Below are positions 40,354 through 53,611 of a stretch of DNA of 64,000 nt, piece after piece (position 1 is the stretch's first letter; each line of letters opens with the position of its first letter). A model generated the notes under the pieces. That model ran no database searches, was not told where the DNA came from, and worked only from the letters and a program-made list of their open reading frames with translations. Origin of the DNA: Callaeas wilsoni (lineage: Eukaryota; Chordata; Aves; Passeriformes; Callaeidae); contig VWPU01003057.1 in NCBI GenBank assembly GCA_013398955.1, forward strand, positions 62,001-126,000, given 5' to 3'. The translations under genes were made by a program, and so were the position numbers.

Positions 40354-40575
40354 CTTGCTGTCTTTGGAAGCAGTAGCACCACTCATTGTTAGATATCAAA
40401 CTGTCTTTGTATGTGTCACAAGAATTGAAGAACGCCCTGGTGCACGGCTCGTTCTTGTCCAGGTAAATGCTTCCAAGTTCTGACTGGTCCAACAGCAGGT
40501 CATAGTTCGTATCGAGCCTGTTAAACATCCAGCCGAGGGAATCTTTGCAAATTGGCAAAATGCTGGTATCGAATC
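40354..40575 (-). CDS. SPOCK3: SPOCK3 exon encoding the EF-hand calcium-binding domain
   Basis: This 222-base exon has a CTTAG acceptor and a GTAAAAG donor, with phase 1 on both sides. It encodes the core of the SPARC-type calcium-binding domain. The split first codon gives Arg, followed by 73 full codons starting FDTSILPICKDSLGWMFNRL. Residues 21-32 of those codons form a canonical 12-residue EF loop, with Asp at 1, Asn at 3, Asp at 5, Asp at 9 and Glu at 12. Residues 53-64 form a second, less regular loop with Asp at 1, Asp at 5 and Glu at 12. Cysteines at 9, 44, 52, 66 and 68 fit the family's disulfides. The end, WCYCFQRQQ, leads directly into the thyroglobulin domain of the next exon. SPOCK1 has NKLDMNYD where this exon has NRLDTNYD, which supports SPOCK3. 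Confidence 0.97.
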
Positions 40576-42890
40576 CTAAGAGGCAAAACAAAAATAATAA
40601 AAATTACATAGGAGGAAAGCTAGAGCAGCTGCTGATTCCAGCTACCACAAAAGAATGCTGCATCATGGAAATAGCTCTGGTTGTACATAGATACCATACA
40701 TAAACAGTGTATGCTATTGAAATGCACATTGAAATTATATGTCAGATTCATTTTTAAAGTCACTAAATTAATCTGCTAAAAAACTTAATCCTACCATCAG
40801 CCTAAAAGCATTTACTAATATGAGTTTTCATGTCAAATATTATACCTATAGCACACACATTATGTACAGTAATAAATGATATACAGTGATTTCCTGGAAA
40901 ATAATACTGATGAGGAATTTAAGTGATATTATAAATCAGGACAATGAAACTTAAGTGGTTTGCAAAGTTTACAGAACTAAGAAGAAAATAAATTCCAGGT
41001 AACTTATAGGAGTCCATGCTTGTTTTTTTATTTTTTTTTTGTTCTGATAACACACATTTAAATCTATGAAAAAGAAACATGATAGTCAGCCCCAGCAATG
41101 CTTTGAAAATTGTATTTTATCTTTACATGGTTAGTTTCTATCATGGAGGAGACCATGGAAAAATGATTGCTAAAAGCAGTCCAGTATCATACTTACCTAT
41201 ACAGCTTGCATCTTCCTACATCACTGCTTGAAAAAATGGCCAAATGGAACAGGCTGAGTTAATTATTCCTACAGCCAGACCTCACACCTCCTATTTATGT
41301 TTCCTGCATGACCTTTAAAGTACATGTAGACTTGCCTATGGACATGAAAGGGAATTGCAGAAACCACCAGGCCTCCTGCCTCTGTCGAAGACATGAGCTG
41401 CAGTTGATACACACACCCTTTTTCTGGTTCATGTGCTGTGGGCTGCGCCATAGGCCAGCGTGGCCAGGCAGTTGAGTACACACCCTAATACAGAACAAGA
41501 TTTAGTGCTACTAAACACCATTCTTCTCAAAACCTTTAAGTTAAAACTGAGCACTGAAAAAATGAGATTGGTAGATACGGCTATAGAAAAGTTGACATGA
41601 GAGCACACAGGAATTCTCAATTTCTACTGCTGTTGAAAATTAAGCCTGCCTGCCTTTGCTGTTGTTCTGACAACAATAAACAAATCAGAAAAGTGCTTCT
41701 ATACTGCTAAACAGTTTTAATCCAGTAATTGTATTTAGAAGTCATTAGATGTCCTTTTAGATATATATTTGTATATGGAAATGCCTACGCTGTGGTAGAA
41801 TGACCATTTCAGAAAGGAAAAGAAAGCTGATAGTATCAAAACCGTCTGTGGCAGTCAGACCAATACAAAGTCCCTTTCCCCAGAAATCCTAAATTAACTA
41901 TGACTTTTCATCAGGGTGATCTCATTTTCTAGTTCCCTGATGATCTGTTACACTAATTATTATTTTTTTTTAATAGAAAGAAAAAAAAATATAAAGCCAG
42001 CCATTTGATATTTATGAAGTTTTGATGTGTTTAACACAATTTAAAAACACAGTCAAGCATTCAACCAAAGATCTCTCTTCCTTCCTCTTCAGCCCCTGAT
42101 AAAACATCAAGACAAAACTTATTTTCTGTGGATTATGTTATGAAGAGCAGTGAGATACAGGACCCAACTGAATGAATAAGTATATAGAGTAAATGTCTTA
42201 CGCAACCTTATCTGTAAAAGGTATCAGAATTATTCAGCAGGTGCTTCTGATTAGAAAAAATCTGGAAGGGTCCTCCATCTTAAAACATTTTGTCTAAGGA
42301 TTAACATTCAGTGTAACATTATTTACCTCTGAGATTCTGTTCCTGAAGACCTCTTAACACTTCCTCTCTTAATTCTGCTTTTAGCTAGAAATCCTCCTCA
42401 TGACCTTGGATACCGAAAGAGGTCAACATGAAACATACCGTTACCTGTCCTGCCTTTTGTGTACCTGCATGATGGGAGAAATTATTCTTGTACTCACAGA
42501 TTTTTTCTGAATTTAGCACTCTGGCCAGCTCACCAGACTCTAATAGGAGGGGCAGAAATAGAGCAACTATGATTTTAATTAATAAGATACCAATTAGAAG
42601 GGAATTTAAGATAAAAGCCACTTTAAAGGTGTATTCAAGGATAGACCTTGGGGACCAAAGTCAGCAATTGTAGATAATACCTCTGCATGTAGAAATTTAA
42701 GCTTAAGTTTCTTGAAAGAGGCACCACTTTCAAGCTTGGGACAAAATATTTTTAAATTAGCATTTGTGGTTCACGCTGGCAAAGCTCACATGATAAAATA
42801 TTTGTATTTTAGGATACTAGAAGACAGTTTTATGTTTTTAATAAACTATAATAAGGAGAAGCAGAAACCCCCCAAACATCTGCTTATTTT

Positions 42891-42952
42891 ACAGAATCAC
42901 AGAATAAGCTGAGTTGGAAGGGACTCACAAGGATCACTGAGTCCAACTCCTC
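42891..42952 (-). mobile_element. Short CR1 3' fragment
   Basis: ACAGAATCACAGAATAAGC followed by GAGTTGGAAGGGACTCACAA and GAGTCCAACTCCT is the reverse complement of a CR1 3' terminus. Only about 60 bases remain. Confidence 0.85.
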
Positions 42953-45589
42953 AGTCAGTTTCAAATTATACTCTAAAAAGAAATAAATTTATCTGAAGAA
43001 CGGTGAAAGAGAACTGAACATTTCAAAGGTTATATGCACCACTAAATTAAGGCTGGAACAATATTATACAATTGCATAAGATTTTATCCCTATTTTTTTC
43101 TTGATTTCCTAAACTAGCATTAGCCTGTGACTTGAGTTCATTCTCTGTTCCCATTCCTCAATTTTTTTCTCACTTCTTTCTATATAGCTTTTAGATTTTT
43201 TTAAAAAGTGATGTCCCACCAGCATCTTCTCTATTACATTTGTCATAATTAAGGACAAAGCTTGAAATTAAAACATTTGCATTGGAGTCAGCAATATAAT
43301 TAAAAGGCAGATCATTTTATTACAGATCACTGATAATAACAGGACAGCACCAGAAAAATGTTATTATGTTCTAGTATTTTCAATAAATCCTGTCAAAGTT
43401 CAACATAATCATAGTTGAATATTCAAATATAGAGTCTGAAGTCTGATATTCATGACATTCTCTTCCTAGCAGATAGGAATATATTATTCTGGTACATTAG
43501 AACTAATAAACTTACTTCAAACAATAACACTTTATGTAAGAAAAGTTTACATTTATTAAAACTGTCATAATCTGTTAAATAGCACCAGATACTGGAGGAA
43601 AAAGCACTGTGGATCATGGGGTCTAACTTTCTACTAAATAACTGTTTGATTTAATAATTTCTAAAACTGATCATTCTTTACCTTACCTTTAAAGTAATTT
43701 ATGTTTCTTTTTTCAGAGTTCAACTCTGCAGTAGTTTGTATTTTCATTTACAGCCCAGGTATATTTGTTGTTGTTTTTACTATTTTTTAGTTCTTCCTCT
43801 TGTTTAGTATATACAATTTCAGTGTTGTAAATAGAGAAAAATCACATTTCTTCTTAGTTTTCATGGGTCTTGTATCATCAAGCCAAAGTCTTTCAAAACC
43901 ATCAGCCACTGATGGTTGCGAAATGTCTAAAATCTAGGTAAAATATTAGTTTTTCCTAAAATAAATAAATAAAAATCACTCAAGTATTTCAGAGGTAAAC
44001 CAGGCAGGTGTTGGCGGAGATAGAAGCAGCTTTGTTTGATATAAAATGGAGCAGTCCACCTCTTCAAGAGCTGCTACACCACAAAAATCCTCACTTCAGG
44101 TCTACAAGCACATTACCAATTCTTTTAAAGATTATTGTGGTTAAATTCTTGGTTCGTTTTAAAAGAACCTTTACTGAACTGTCCAAACTTAAAATTATCA
44201 AGAGTACTTACTCTCAACAATGACTTGCTTCCTCTATTATAATATTGATAAAATAATACATCTTGAAGGTGATACATGTGAGAAAAAGAGTCAGAAAAGC
44301 CTTGAAGTACATATCTAGAGTTTAATATCTGCTAATATGGTTTGACACATGAAGGGGTCAGGTGATACAGAACTAAGAATCAAAAAATCACCAGATGACC
44401 TAGACCTAGGAAATTGTTGCCCAAATCACACACTATGTATGTTATCACTTTGAACATCGACTAGAGTGCTGGTTTTACACATTTTTCACAGTTGTAACAC
44501 AAAGCAATAAGCAGAAACTAAGGAGGAATAATTAGTATAATTGAATGATAGTAATTTATTCTTGATGATTAAGTACCAGGACATTATGCTGAGGAGAGCA
44601 AAAACTGCTGCTCAGAGGACTAAATTATGAAAGATGATTTTCTCTTTCATTTTAACCACTTACTTAAAATCTATTTCCATATACCATAATGAAGTGAACT
44701 TTTATACAGCTACTTCTGAACATGGTCTAAAAAATGTGAAGTACCAGCTTATGGTCTTTTCCTGGTCAAAACAATCCCAAGGGAAAAATTATTAAGAAAT
44801 ATAACCATCTTCTATGGCTTATATACTAGGCATTCAAAACATTTGCTCAAAAGGAACCAACAGAAATGCTCTTCTTTCTGGGTATTTCTCCAGGGAGAAT
44901 TTCAACTCTCATCTGCATTCCAAGGTAAAACTATTGTTTGCCTGCTTATTAAGCACGTAATAATGTGTACATTGAGGAAGACAGCTTTTGAAACCGTATG
45001 GAAATCAAAACAGCATACATACCCGGGGCTCACATATTACATTATACAGAAGTTGTTTATCTAATATGCCAAGAAGTGCACAATTTTTTCCAATACCGGT
45101 GTGCTGTCTGAAGCAACAGAAGATGCTGGCAAATCACACATGTGAATAAATACACATGCACTCTTTGCCAGGCTCCTGGCTGACCTCTAGACCATGGCTT
45201 TTACCTGTTCCGTGTGCAAGCTGCATAGCAAGAAAGTTTTCCATTGTAATGGATTTCTGTAATATTCTGGCTAGCAGAAAACCTTCAGTGGACAGCATCT
45301 CACAGCTGAGGCCTACTGTGCACAAGCTGGGAAAATGGTTTCCTTCCTAATGCAATCAGGGCAGAGCAGAGCAGGAAATACTAAAATAAAGAGGACTAAG
45401 CAGAGGTGAATGCTTTTGTACTTGGTCACAAAAGTGCTGATCTCGCTGAGCCTCGTCTGGCTCCACAGCGGCCCGCATAAGAAGGAGACAGATTTAGGCA
45501 TAACACTCTCCGTGCCCTGTCTGAGGCTGTAATACATTCCTGCTCGCTATGGCTACGTGGACATGAGCACAGTTCAGGTTAGGGCAAGA

Positions 45590-45675
45590 CACAGAATCAC
45601 AGAATATCCAAAATATCCCCAAATGGAAGAGACCCATAAGAATCATCAAAGACTGACTCCTGGCCCTGGGGGAAC
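45590..45675 (-). mobile_element. Short, diverged CR1 3' fragment
   Basis: ACAGAATCACAGAATATCC, then GGAAGAGACCCATAAG and AATCATCAAAGACTGACTCC. This is the reverse complement of a CR1 3' end. The A/C-rich spacer after the tail suggests a different subfamily from the other copies in the window. Confidence 0.75.
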
Positions 45676-46001
45676 ATGGGGAAGTTATCAAAGGTATTTT
45701 GATAAACCTAGGAAAACTGACTCTTGTGTCACAACAAAAGGTACAAGAGAAAGAAATAAAGCACAACTGCAAGGTCCCTTAAACACCTGTGAAAGTTTGC
45801 ATTCTGAAGTCTCTTCCAAAAAATGTTCTAAAGAATTTTAAACGGAAGCGAGAGGAAAAAAAAAAACCAAGATGAATCGTATTCCTAGAAGCTCTCAGTT
45901 TCCTAACAGATTGAAAGATTAGACGAAATTTTTTTTGAGATACCAGATTTACCATTTTATTAACAGGAGTGACTGTTAGAGGAAAGTAGATAACTGAGGA
46001 T

Positions 46002-46023
46002 AAAAAAAATAAAATAAAATAAA
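46002..46023. repeat. (AAAAT)n repeat
   Basis: About four AAAAT units. Confidence 0.85.
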
Positions 46024-47516
46024 GTGCTATAATAAAGACTCACATGTTTAATTGTGTAGAAGGATAATTCTGTACAAAAGATTGAGTCAAAACCAACTTC
46101 AGTCAAGAACACTGATTTAGTTCATTTAAAGACTTAATTTCAAGTAGAGATGGATTAACTAAAATTCCTGTTCAGAATTACTTCTAGGCTGGATTTCTTC
46201 TTCCAGACTCTTGCATTAAGGGTGCCTTTGCATGAACTAACTTGACACATGCAGAAATTCATTGGAAGAACCTTTCCTTTCTAGCAAACTAGAACTATGG
46301 TTCAGGTTGTCAGCCTGTTCAACTTTGCAGTACAGCTTTATGGAACATTTTCTGAAATAACCTCAGGAATTAGAGAAATTCTCAAGCCATCAGTGTTTTG
46401 AAGACATCAAAAATACTGTTTAAAACCACAATTCTTTCTAGCTCTAGGAGTAAGGAAAACCTTATCATTCTCACGAGTTTTGTCTGTACCTCAAGGTTTT
46501 CAAATATGCTTCAGCAGTGAAGATCAGGGAAATATAATTTATCACTGCATAATGTCAGCTTGTCTCTTCATCAATAAGGAATTTAGGATAGTCAGAGTGA
46601 AATGAAAATCATCAAGCAAAAATCTGAAGTTGCTTATTTTATTTACTTTTCTTTACAAAATTAGTCTTTTCCTCCTGCAATTTTGTATGGAGATTTGTCA
46701 GTTTTAGTATAATAATATCTTACTATGCTAGTTCTAGACAAGCCAATTATAAGTAATTTTCTTTCAAACTTCTTTTATTTTTAGGTTATTTTCAAAATTA
46801 TTAGTGTATTAGACTCCAAATAATCATATTATTTCCAAGTCATAAGAAGATTCTCTATTACCTTTGGCCTCTGGTCTTTCATCTTCTAACATGACAAGGT
46901 GCTCAAGTATTCTCCAGAAATAGGCTGCCTATTAGCAGAAATATTTGTGGGACTATGGTATTTTTTGTGCTTTGCATATGATGCATTCATTTTGTGTTTT
47001 ATTACACAAAATTAATATAGAAATAGAACAAATATTTAACAGACTTTAAACAGGTACATAAAACATCACTTAATTTTTTAACTCTGTATTTTCTGATGCA
47101 CAAGAGAAAAATACACCTAGCATTATTTTAGTGTGAGGGTCAAATATATTTTTCTCCTTGGTGTTATCTATTTAGACCACAAATGGCCTGAGGAAAACAT
47201 TTAAGTGTGTATGTAGCATCTGTATTATCGATACTTTTAGATATATTACATTTGACCACATCTGGACACAAAAGAGATTTTAGAAATAAAATCCTAATAT
47301 TTTTTAAAATATTCTAGTCTGGTGTACTAATAACAGTCTGCTTTGGAGAAAAGTGTCAGTAAGACACAGTTACATTACTCTTGTAAAAACACAACAATGT
47401 AGGCACCCGACATTTTTAACTTGTTATCAGCATATTGACGGCTCTAGCAGAACACTATTAAACACTATTGTTTGGTTTGTTTAGGTAATATTAATGACAC
47501 TATGGATCAATGTGGA

Positions 47517-48080
47517 CTATTTAATAGCTGGAACAACTCCAAAAATCAGCAGCAAGGTGCTATAAACTTGCCCCACATCTGCCTTGGTCAGGACTGCGCT
47601 CAAGTCTTTTAATATATCCGGTCTCACATGCCACCAGAGAAACCACAATATGAAAAATCCTAAATACAAAGAGACGACCAGAGAGGATGTCACAAATTGC
47701 TTCTTTAAATGCAAAATGGTTTTCCAGTGAGGAAGGAACTTTATGATAAGAATATAGGAAAGCGTGACAAACCAGATTTTTGACTCCCCAAGGGTAATGA
47801 AGAATTCCAGGGATCTGTTAGAATAATTCGGACTCTGAAAGGGGAAGTTGCATTCAGGCGGCTTTTTGTTGCAGCTGTTACTCTGCACAGACCACCAAGT
47901 CTCACGTGCTAAGTGCAAAATCATTATACATAAGAAGTTCTTTGCAAGATTTATTTGTAGGCGTAGCTTTCTGGCATCTCCAAAATAGGGGCTGGACAGC
48001 CCTGGTACACTCAGCTGTCAATACGGCTGAATGTCGTGATACGCTGAGATATCAATAGGCCTGACGTCTTGGACCGCCTA
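47517..48080 (-). pseudogene. Possible relic of a multi-span membrane protein, unassigned
   Basis: On the minus strand the frame is open for 166 codons (48017-47520) and ends in TAG at 47517-47519. The first ATG is at 47924. The same frame continues upstream past a TGA at 48018-48020 for 19 more plausible codons (AVQDVRPIDISAYHDIQPY) to a TAG at 48078-48080. The predicted product has a basic segment (DARKLRL), a hydrophobic stretch and a short loop with two cysteines (SCNKKPPEC) and two N-glycosylation sequons (NYS, NRS). Two or three likely membrane spans follow, with several tryptophans. I do not recognise the family. It could be a decayed retrocopy, an unknown exon of a nested transcript, or a chance frame in T-rich sequence whose composition mimics membrane segments. 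No splice sites or poly-A tail were found to decide. Confidence 0.3.
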
Positions 48081-50857
48081 TGACTTTGGAAACAGACATT
48101 GAGGAACATTACTCAAGAGCTTTGCTCTTCAAGAACAGTTTTGAGAATTTTTTAATGGTATTAGAAAGGACATTACTATGTTCAATGGTTACCATATTTT
48201 TTGTTTCTTTGTGTGTTTACAGAGACATAGTGACATAATATTTTCTTCTAAACAACAGACACGTTCATTTCTCATAAGATGTAGTATATATTCTGCTGTC
48301 TTAAATGAGAAATTTTTAACTACAGGAATCTACATACCAGGAAAAACATACAGCACTAGTGAAACCAGTTTTAAAATAATTTGTGCATTCACGAAACCAC
48401 AAATGAAAAAAACCTCCTTCTGAACATATATTCAATTACTTTCTGTCTACAGATGGACTGCCTTCCTGCAGTAGCCTGTCAAATTATCACAAACATGTAA
48501 ATATTGGCTATTTATAAAATCAAGTAAATACTGCATGAATAGGATGTTTAATATCTAAAACCAGGATTTTTTTCACAATTAGCTATATGCAACTTGAGTA
48601 ACTGACCACGGTACTGAAACATTAGCCACTGAACAGTTATTGTTCAAATGTGAAATGCGGTGGGTTTTTGTTTTATACCTCGTTTTGGAAAAGAAAAAGA
48701 AGAAAATATAGGACAAACTGAATGCCTCACATGTAACCATTTTGTAAAACTTGATTTGCTTTATTTTAGTAAAAAGAAAATAAACATGCCAAAGCCAATC
48801 ATCAAACTTTGATCAAATTTAGAACCAGTAATAAATTAATACTTCGTACAACATTCCAAGTTCTGGTACCATAATAAAACCCTAAGTCAAACATTTCTGA
48901 CAGCATGATGTTGAGAGGTAATTTAAAGTCAGTACTACACAGGAAAAGAGAATTTTCCACAGAGATTGTACTTTCTTACCTGTTGATGAAAAAGAGCCCT
49001 GCAAAGACTGTTCTTAGCAATCCAAATCAACTCTTGATTCTATGTCTCAAAAAATGGTAGAATAGCATGGAATCTAAATTGTGCCTTAAATTTCAGATAC
49101 CTCCTAAAATACGTGCAGATTCTTTACACTGCCAAAGGAGAGACTTTTATGACTTTGAAGGCTTCCAAAATTGACAACGTCCAAAAATCCACAAGATTCT
49201 TGCATTTTTAGCCTCACATAGTAAAATCTTAGATCTTAAGTCTAAAGATTGTCTTTGATTGCTATTATAAAGTAAAAATTTGCATAAAAACAACTGACAT
49301 AATAAAAATGACTGTATTATATCCACATACACATCATGGTACAAATTCCTGTCTCAAGTAGAGATTGTAGGTCTTATCAAAACCACCTGTGTGCTCAAGG
49401 AAAAAAGCCAAGAAAGATGTCTAAGGAAAAAATCTCACACTCTTAAAAATTTTCTGTTTTCACTACATCATCACTGTATTCAAACTATGAATTATGAACT
49501 TTAGTTTCTTGCATTATATAGAATCCAATTTCTTGAAACACTGACTTTCTATTAATGCAGGACATAACACTTAATACCTCTACAGTTGCTTCCTTTACCA
49601 TTGCCCAAATTTCAAAGTGAGCATTCAGCAAGAAACAGGACGCTACACGATATTTCAGTTCACCTTCAACTGAGCAATGCACTAACCCACATTGTTAGAT
49701 ACATTTTTTTTTTTTACTATACAATAAATTCTTACTTAAGGGCTGCAAACTTCATATTTCTATTGTTGTCACTACTGCATGAGAAGCAGATCACATGTCA
49801 ATTATAGGCATCAACCAGAATGTAAATTGGAAATATATGGGTTTAAATGTACTTTTTTTCAATATCAATAAAAAGTGGCATTACTGTATTATTACCTTAC
49901 CTCAGAAACAATTCTTTTCAGTGTTAAGAAAAGTATTCCCAGATAATACAGAACCATCTTTAATTCATTGTGTTTTACAGAATTATTCACATTGTCTTAG
50001 CATGAAAGAAAATCACACAATGAAATGGCATTTCCAGTTAAGTGAAATTAATGGATTTCTTGAAAAAAAAAAAAGAAAAAGTAACGCTACAAATTGAATC
50101 AAACAAAAGCTAAAAAAATCTCAACTACTTAAAAACTTAAAAATAGGTAAGGTAAGAAGCCAATGGTGGCCAAGTTCTGTGAAACATACTCTGGAAGAAT
50201 TCATAGTTTCCTCTTCACAGTAATGAACAGTAGACTTTTATGGCTTATGAAATCCAATCTGACTCCCTTCACAGTATGACTTCACTTTTGGAACTGTTAA
50301 TGCACACTTCAACTGCTCTCCTAAATAAGCCCTTTGATGATTACACTTTAAAATGTAACTACTTTCCACAACAAAAAAAATCTATTTAACTATTCAAGGG
50401 GGTTAAAAACAAATTATGCCCCCTACTGTTTCCACTTCATTAGCACTCCTGAGTCTTTTCCAATTTCAAGTATAACCTTAAAAATTACTTTTTACTTACA
50501 AGCTTCTTTTCAATCTGTTTTTCTGTACCAGTACCTATAGTGACATCAACTAGAAAAGATGGGTCACACATAATTTAAGCTCCTTTATTTTATTTCTTTT
50601 GATTTGACAGCATTCACAAATTAAAGCATTGTGGATGGTAGCTGTCCAGCTAAATGATACTGGAAATTTAAAGTGAACATCTTGTATTATTACTAAGCCA
50701 TAAACAGGAAACCAACTTCAGAAAAGCCCAAAGTTATAGTTTTGTACACATGCCTATTTAAAGCACATGAGAATAAGGCAAATCTTAGCAACAGAAAAAC
50801 AAAAGAACATAAAAGGATCAAAGAAAACATCAAATAAGACAAGCAAAAATCACTTAC

Positions 50858-50977
50858 TGCTTCTTTCAGGCCTTTGAACAATCCTAGTCTTCTTATTCTG
50901 AATTCCACTTTCATGAAGTGCCTTAAACCAGTCTCTCAATCTGTTTGCAACTTCCCTGAATTCCAGGTCACTGCACA
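50858..50977 (-). CDS. SPOCK3: SPOCK3 (testican-3) internal exon, linker into the calcium-binding domain
   Basis: This is the most 5' SPOCK3 exon in the window. Testican-3 is a secreted extracellular-matrix proteoglycan of the SPARC family. The minus strand reads, after a TTTTCAG acceptor, two bases that complete a split codon and then 39 codons beginning CSDLEFREVANRL and ending VQRPERS. The exon closes with one base before a GTAAGTG donor, so both flanking introns are phase 1. The segment RLRDWFKALHESG matches what I remember of vertebrate SPOCK3 and differs from SPOCK1 and SPOCK2, which decides the paralogue. It marks the start of the SPARC-type extracellular calcium-binding domain after the Kazal module. 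Upstream exons were not found and probably lie beyond the right edge, because SPOCK3 introns are very long. The residue made by the first split codon cannot be read here. Confidence 0.93.
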
Positions 50978-53502
50978 CTGAAAAACAAAATGCAGACCTG
51001 TTTAATGTTTTTCTCCAGAGTGCTAAATAGAACTTTTCAAATTATGCTAAAAAAAAAATTCCCTTAAAACCCCCACAAAAACCAAACCCCATATAATAAT
51101 ACAAACACATATATTCCACATAATATTTTTTAATTAATTGAATTCAGTTGCATTGTTCAGGTATGCCTTCAAAACCCAGCGAGGGGACTCAGAAATAAAT
51201 ACCTGGTGTATAAAGGAATTATAAAATTACAAATACCTAGAAATTAAAAACTTCCTTTGCAAACCACTATAGACAGTTGGAGCATAGGTATTTTCACATC
51301 TTACTACAGATGAGGCTGAGGCACCCATGAGAGTCTTTTGTCTTTTCATTTCCATGTTCACTAAGGCAATACTAATGCAAGCCCTATCACAGCAGGTCAG
51401 AGGTGTAATTTAGGCACATAATCATAAACACCCAACCTGCTTTCCTATGCTGAGGCATGAAAAGAGGAAATTGGATTGACAGCAAAAATGTTTCAACAGC
51501 GTGCTGGAAGTTTGTATTATGGAACGGAGTTTCACGAGCCAAACTCATGAGCACGTAACGGCAAACAGGCAACTGTACCGCCACTTGGTGACAGAAAGGA
51601 TGGATTCTTTGCCCAGAAATAGAAAAGGCAGAAAAAGCACACCAAACCAAGGAGAGCATCTGTAGCACCAAGAGCAGCAGATCAGTAGCAGACTGGCTGA
51701 AGTGCTGTACAGTACTGGCAGTTCGTACTGAAGCCAGCAACAGAAGTAGATATTAGAGAGAGACATGCAGTCAAGAGGCTTATTCACTGAGAAGACAAAG
51801 AAGGGGCATGCTTGAAGCAAGCAGATATCCCTCCGAGAACTCCATCTTCCCATGTGTTTGAGAAAAGCTAAGAGAAGACAAAAGAAATATAAGTATCTGG
51901 AAAATGATAAGCACAGAAAAGACACTGGATGTATCCCTCCTACAGTAACAAAATACCTTCCGCTGCCATTCTCAATAGCTACCATTTCCGAATTGGGATC
52001 ACTTTCCAGGTCTACCAGTAACTGAATAAACTACAACCAGAAGAGCTCATACCTAAGCACAGCTTCACAGTGACACTCTTGAAAATAAATCTCCAGTTTG
52101 CCTACTTTTCCTTTATTGTGTAGCAATCCAACATATTTAGTGACATAGCCTCTAGCACTTCATTAGATTGAACAACACTGTGAAACACCTATGTGTATTT
52201 TAGAGTAAAATAGAAACATGTCATTATGTCAACAGCTATCGATGCCTGTAAAACAGCACATATCTAGGCACTGGATTACTTATTCTTCACTGAAGTCTCT
52301 CTTGATACTTTGATTCTATCCATGAAAGATTTAAGTACAATCTATCTATACATACATTTGCATAGGTAGTGGACGGACATTTTTATAAAAATTGTATTTG
52401 TACTTCTCTCTTGTGTAACAGTACTATTTATTTTCTGATAATTTATGGGGAACTGGGAAAAAAATTATAAATAGGCTCAAAAATGTATTACATTTATTTG
52501 TGTACTCAAAAACGTATTACAACAACCAGATGAAAATGGTCTCCTGCTACAAGACTACCTATATTCAAACTTGTTGGATTTCTGTGCTATAATGACACCT
52601 TCCTGTACTAACTCTTGCAATCAGCTGACAAATCAGCACAAAGAATCAGCTATTAGCTTGGGACACCCTGCTCATCTTTAATTTCCCCTTCCATTACAGC
52701 TGTATATTGGGTTTGTATGGCCAGGTTTTGGTAGCAGGAGGCTACAGGGGTGGCTTCTGTGAGAAGCTGCCAGAAGCTTCCTCCATGTCCAGCAGAGTCA
52801 ATGTCAGCCAGCTCCAGGACAGACCCACCTCTGGCCAAGGCCGAGCCAATCAGGAATTGAGAGTAATTCCTCTGTGATAACAGATTCAAGAAGGAAAAGA
52901 AAGTTATTGCAGCCAGAGAACCTGTGGGAGGAACAACTGTGCAGACACCAAGGCCTGTGGAGAAGGAGGGGCAGGAGGTGCTCCAGGCCCCAGAGCTGAG
53001 ATTCCCCTGCAGTCCATGGTGCAGCCCATGGTGAGGCAGCTGTGCCCCTGCAGCCCACGGAGGCCACGAAGACCAAGAGAACCACCTGCAGCCCATGGAG
53101 GAGACCCAGGCCAGAGTAAACAGATGCCTGAAAAGAAAACTGTGAACCTGTGGGAAACCCTTGCTGGGGCAGGCTCCTGGCAGGGACCTGCAGCCATTGG
53201 AGAGAGGAGCCCATACTGGAGCAGGTTTCCTGGCAGGACTTGTGACCCTGTAGGGGATCCACCCTAGAGCAGGCTGTGCCTGAAGGACTGCACCCCGTGG
53301 AAGAGTGACCCACACCGGAGCAGTGCATGCAGAAGTGTTGCCTGTGGGATGAACCGCTGGAGAAGTTCATGGAGAACTACCTTGCCTGGGAGGGACCCCA
53401 TGGGGAAGCAGGGCAATGACGCCTGTCCCTGATCACTGGGAGACGAATTGCGTGATGAACTGACTGAAACCCCCACTCCCTGTCTCCCTGCACAGCTAGA
53501 TG

Positions 53503-53538
53503 GAAGGAGGTAGAGCTTGGGAAGGAGGTAGAGCTTGG
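53503..53538. repeat. 18-base tandem duplication inside the LTR
   Basis: Two perfect adjacent copies of GAAGGAGGTAGAGCTTGG (53503-53520 and 53521-53538), followed by a partial third (GAAGGAGG). Confidence 0.95.
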
Positions 53539-53605
53539 GAAGGAGGGAGGGGTGGGGGGAAGGTGTTAAGACTTATTTTACTTCTCATTGTCCTGAATTT
53601 TTAGT

Positions 53606-53611
53606 AATAAA
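53606..53611 (+). terminator. LTR polyadenylation signal
   Basis: AATAAA within the solo LTR, about 190 bases before its 3' end. This is the expected place for the retroviral poly-A signal and it supports the plus orientation. It points against SPOCK3 transcription. Confidence 0.7.

Larger units (their letters stand above)
40576..50857 (-). other. SPOCK3 intron, 10.3 kb
   Basis: A phase-1 intron upstream of the calcium-binding exon. It contains two short CR1 fragments (42891-42952 and 45590-45675), an AAAAT repeat near 46002 and the unexplained open frame at 47517-48017. The remainder shows no feature I can support. Confidence 0.9.

Noticed and set aside
51387..51985. Two overlapping minus-strand frames of 117 and 146 codons near the first visible SPOCK3 exon
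   Set aside because: I considered an upstream SPOCK3 exon. The peptides contain no Kazal-type cysteine pattern and do not match testican sequence.
52653..53370. Long minus-strand open frames (up to 220 codons) overlapping the solo LTR
   Set aside because: They lie antisense in the GC-rich LTR, where stop codons are scarce. The predicted peptides are repetitive, reflect the repeated LTR modules and resemble no protein family.
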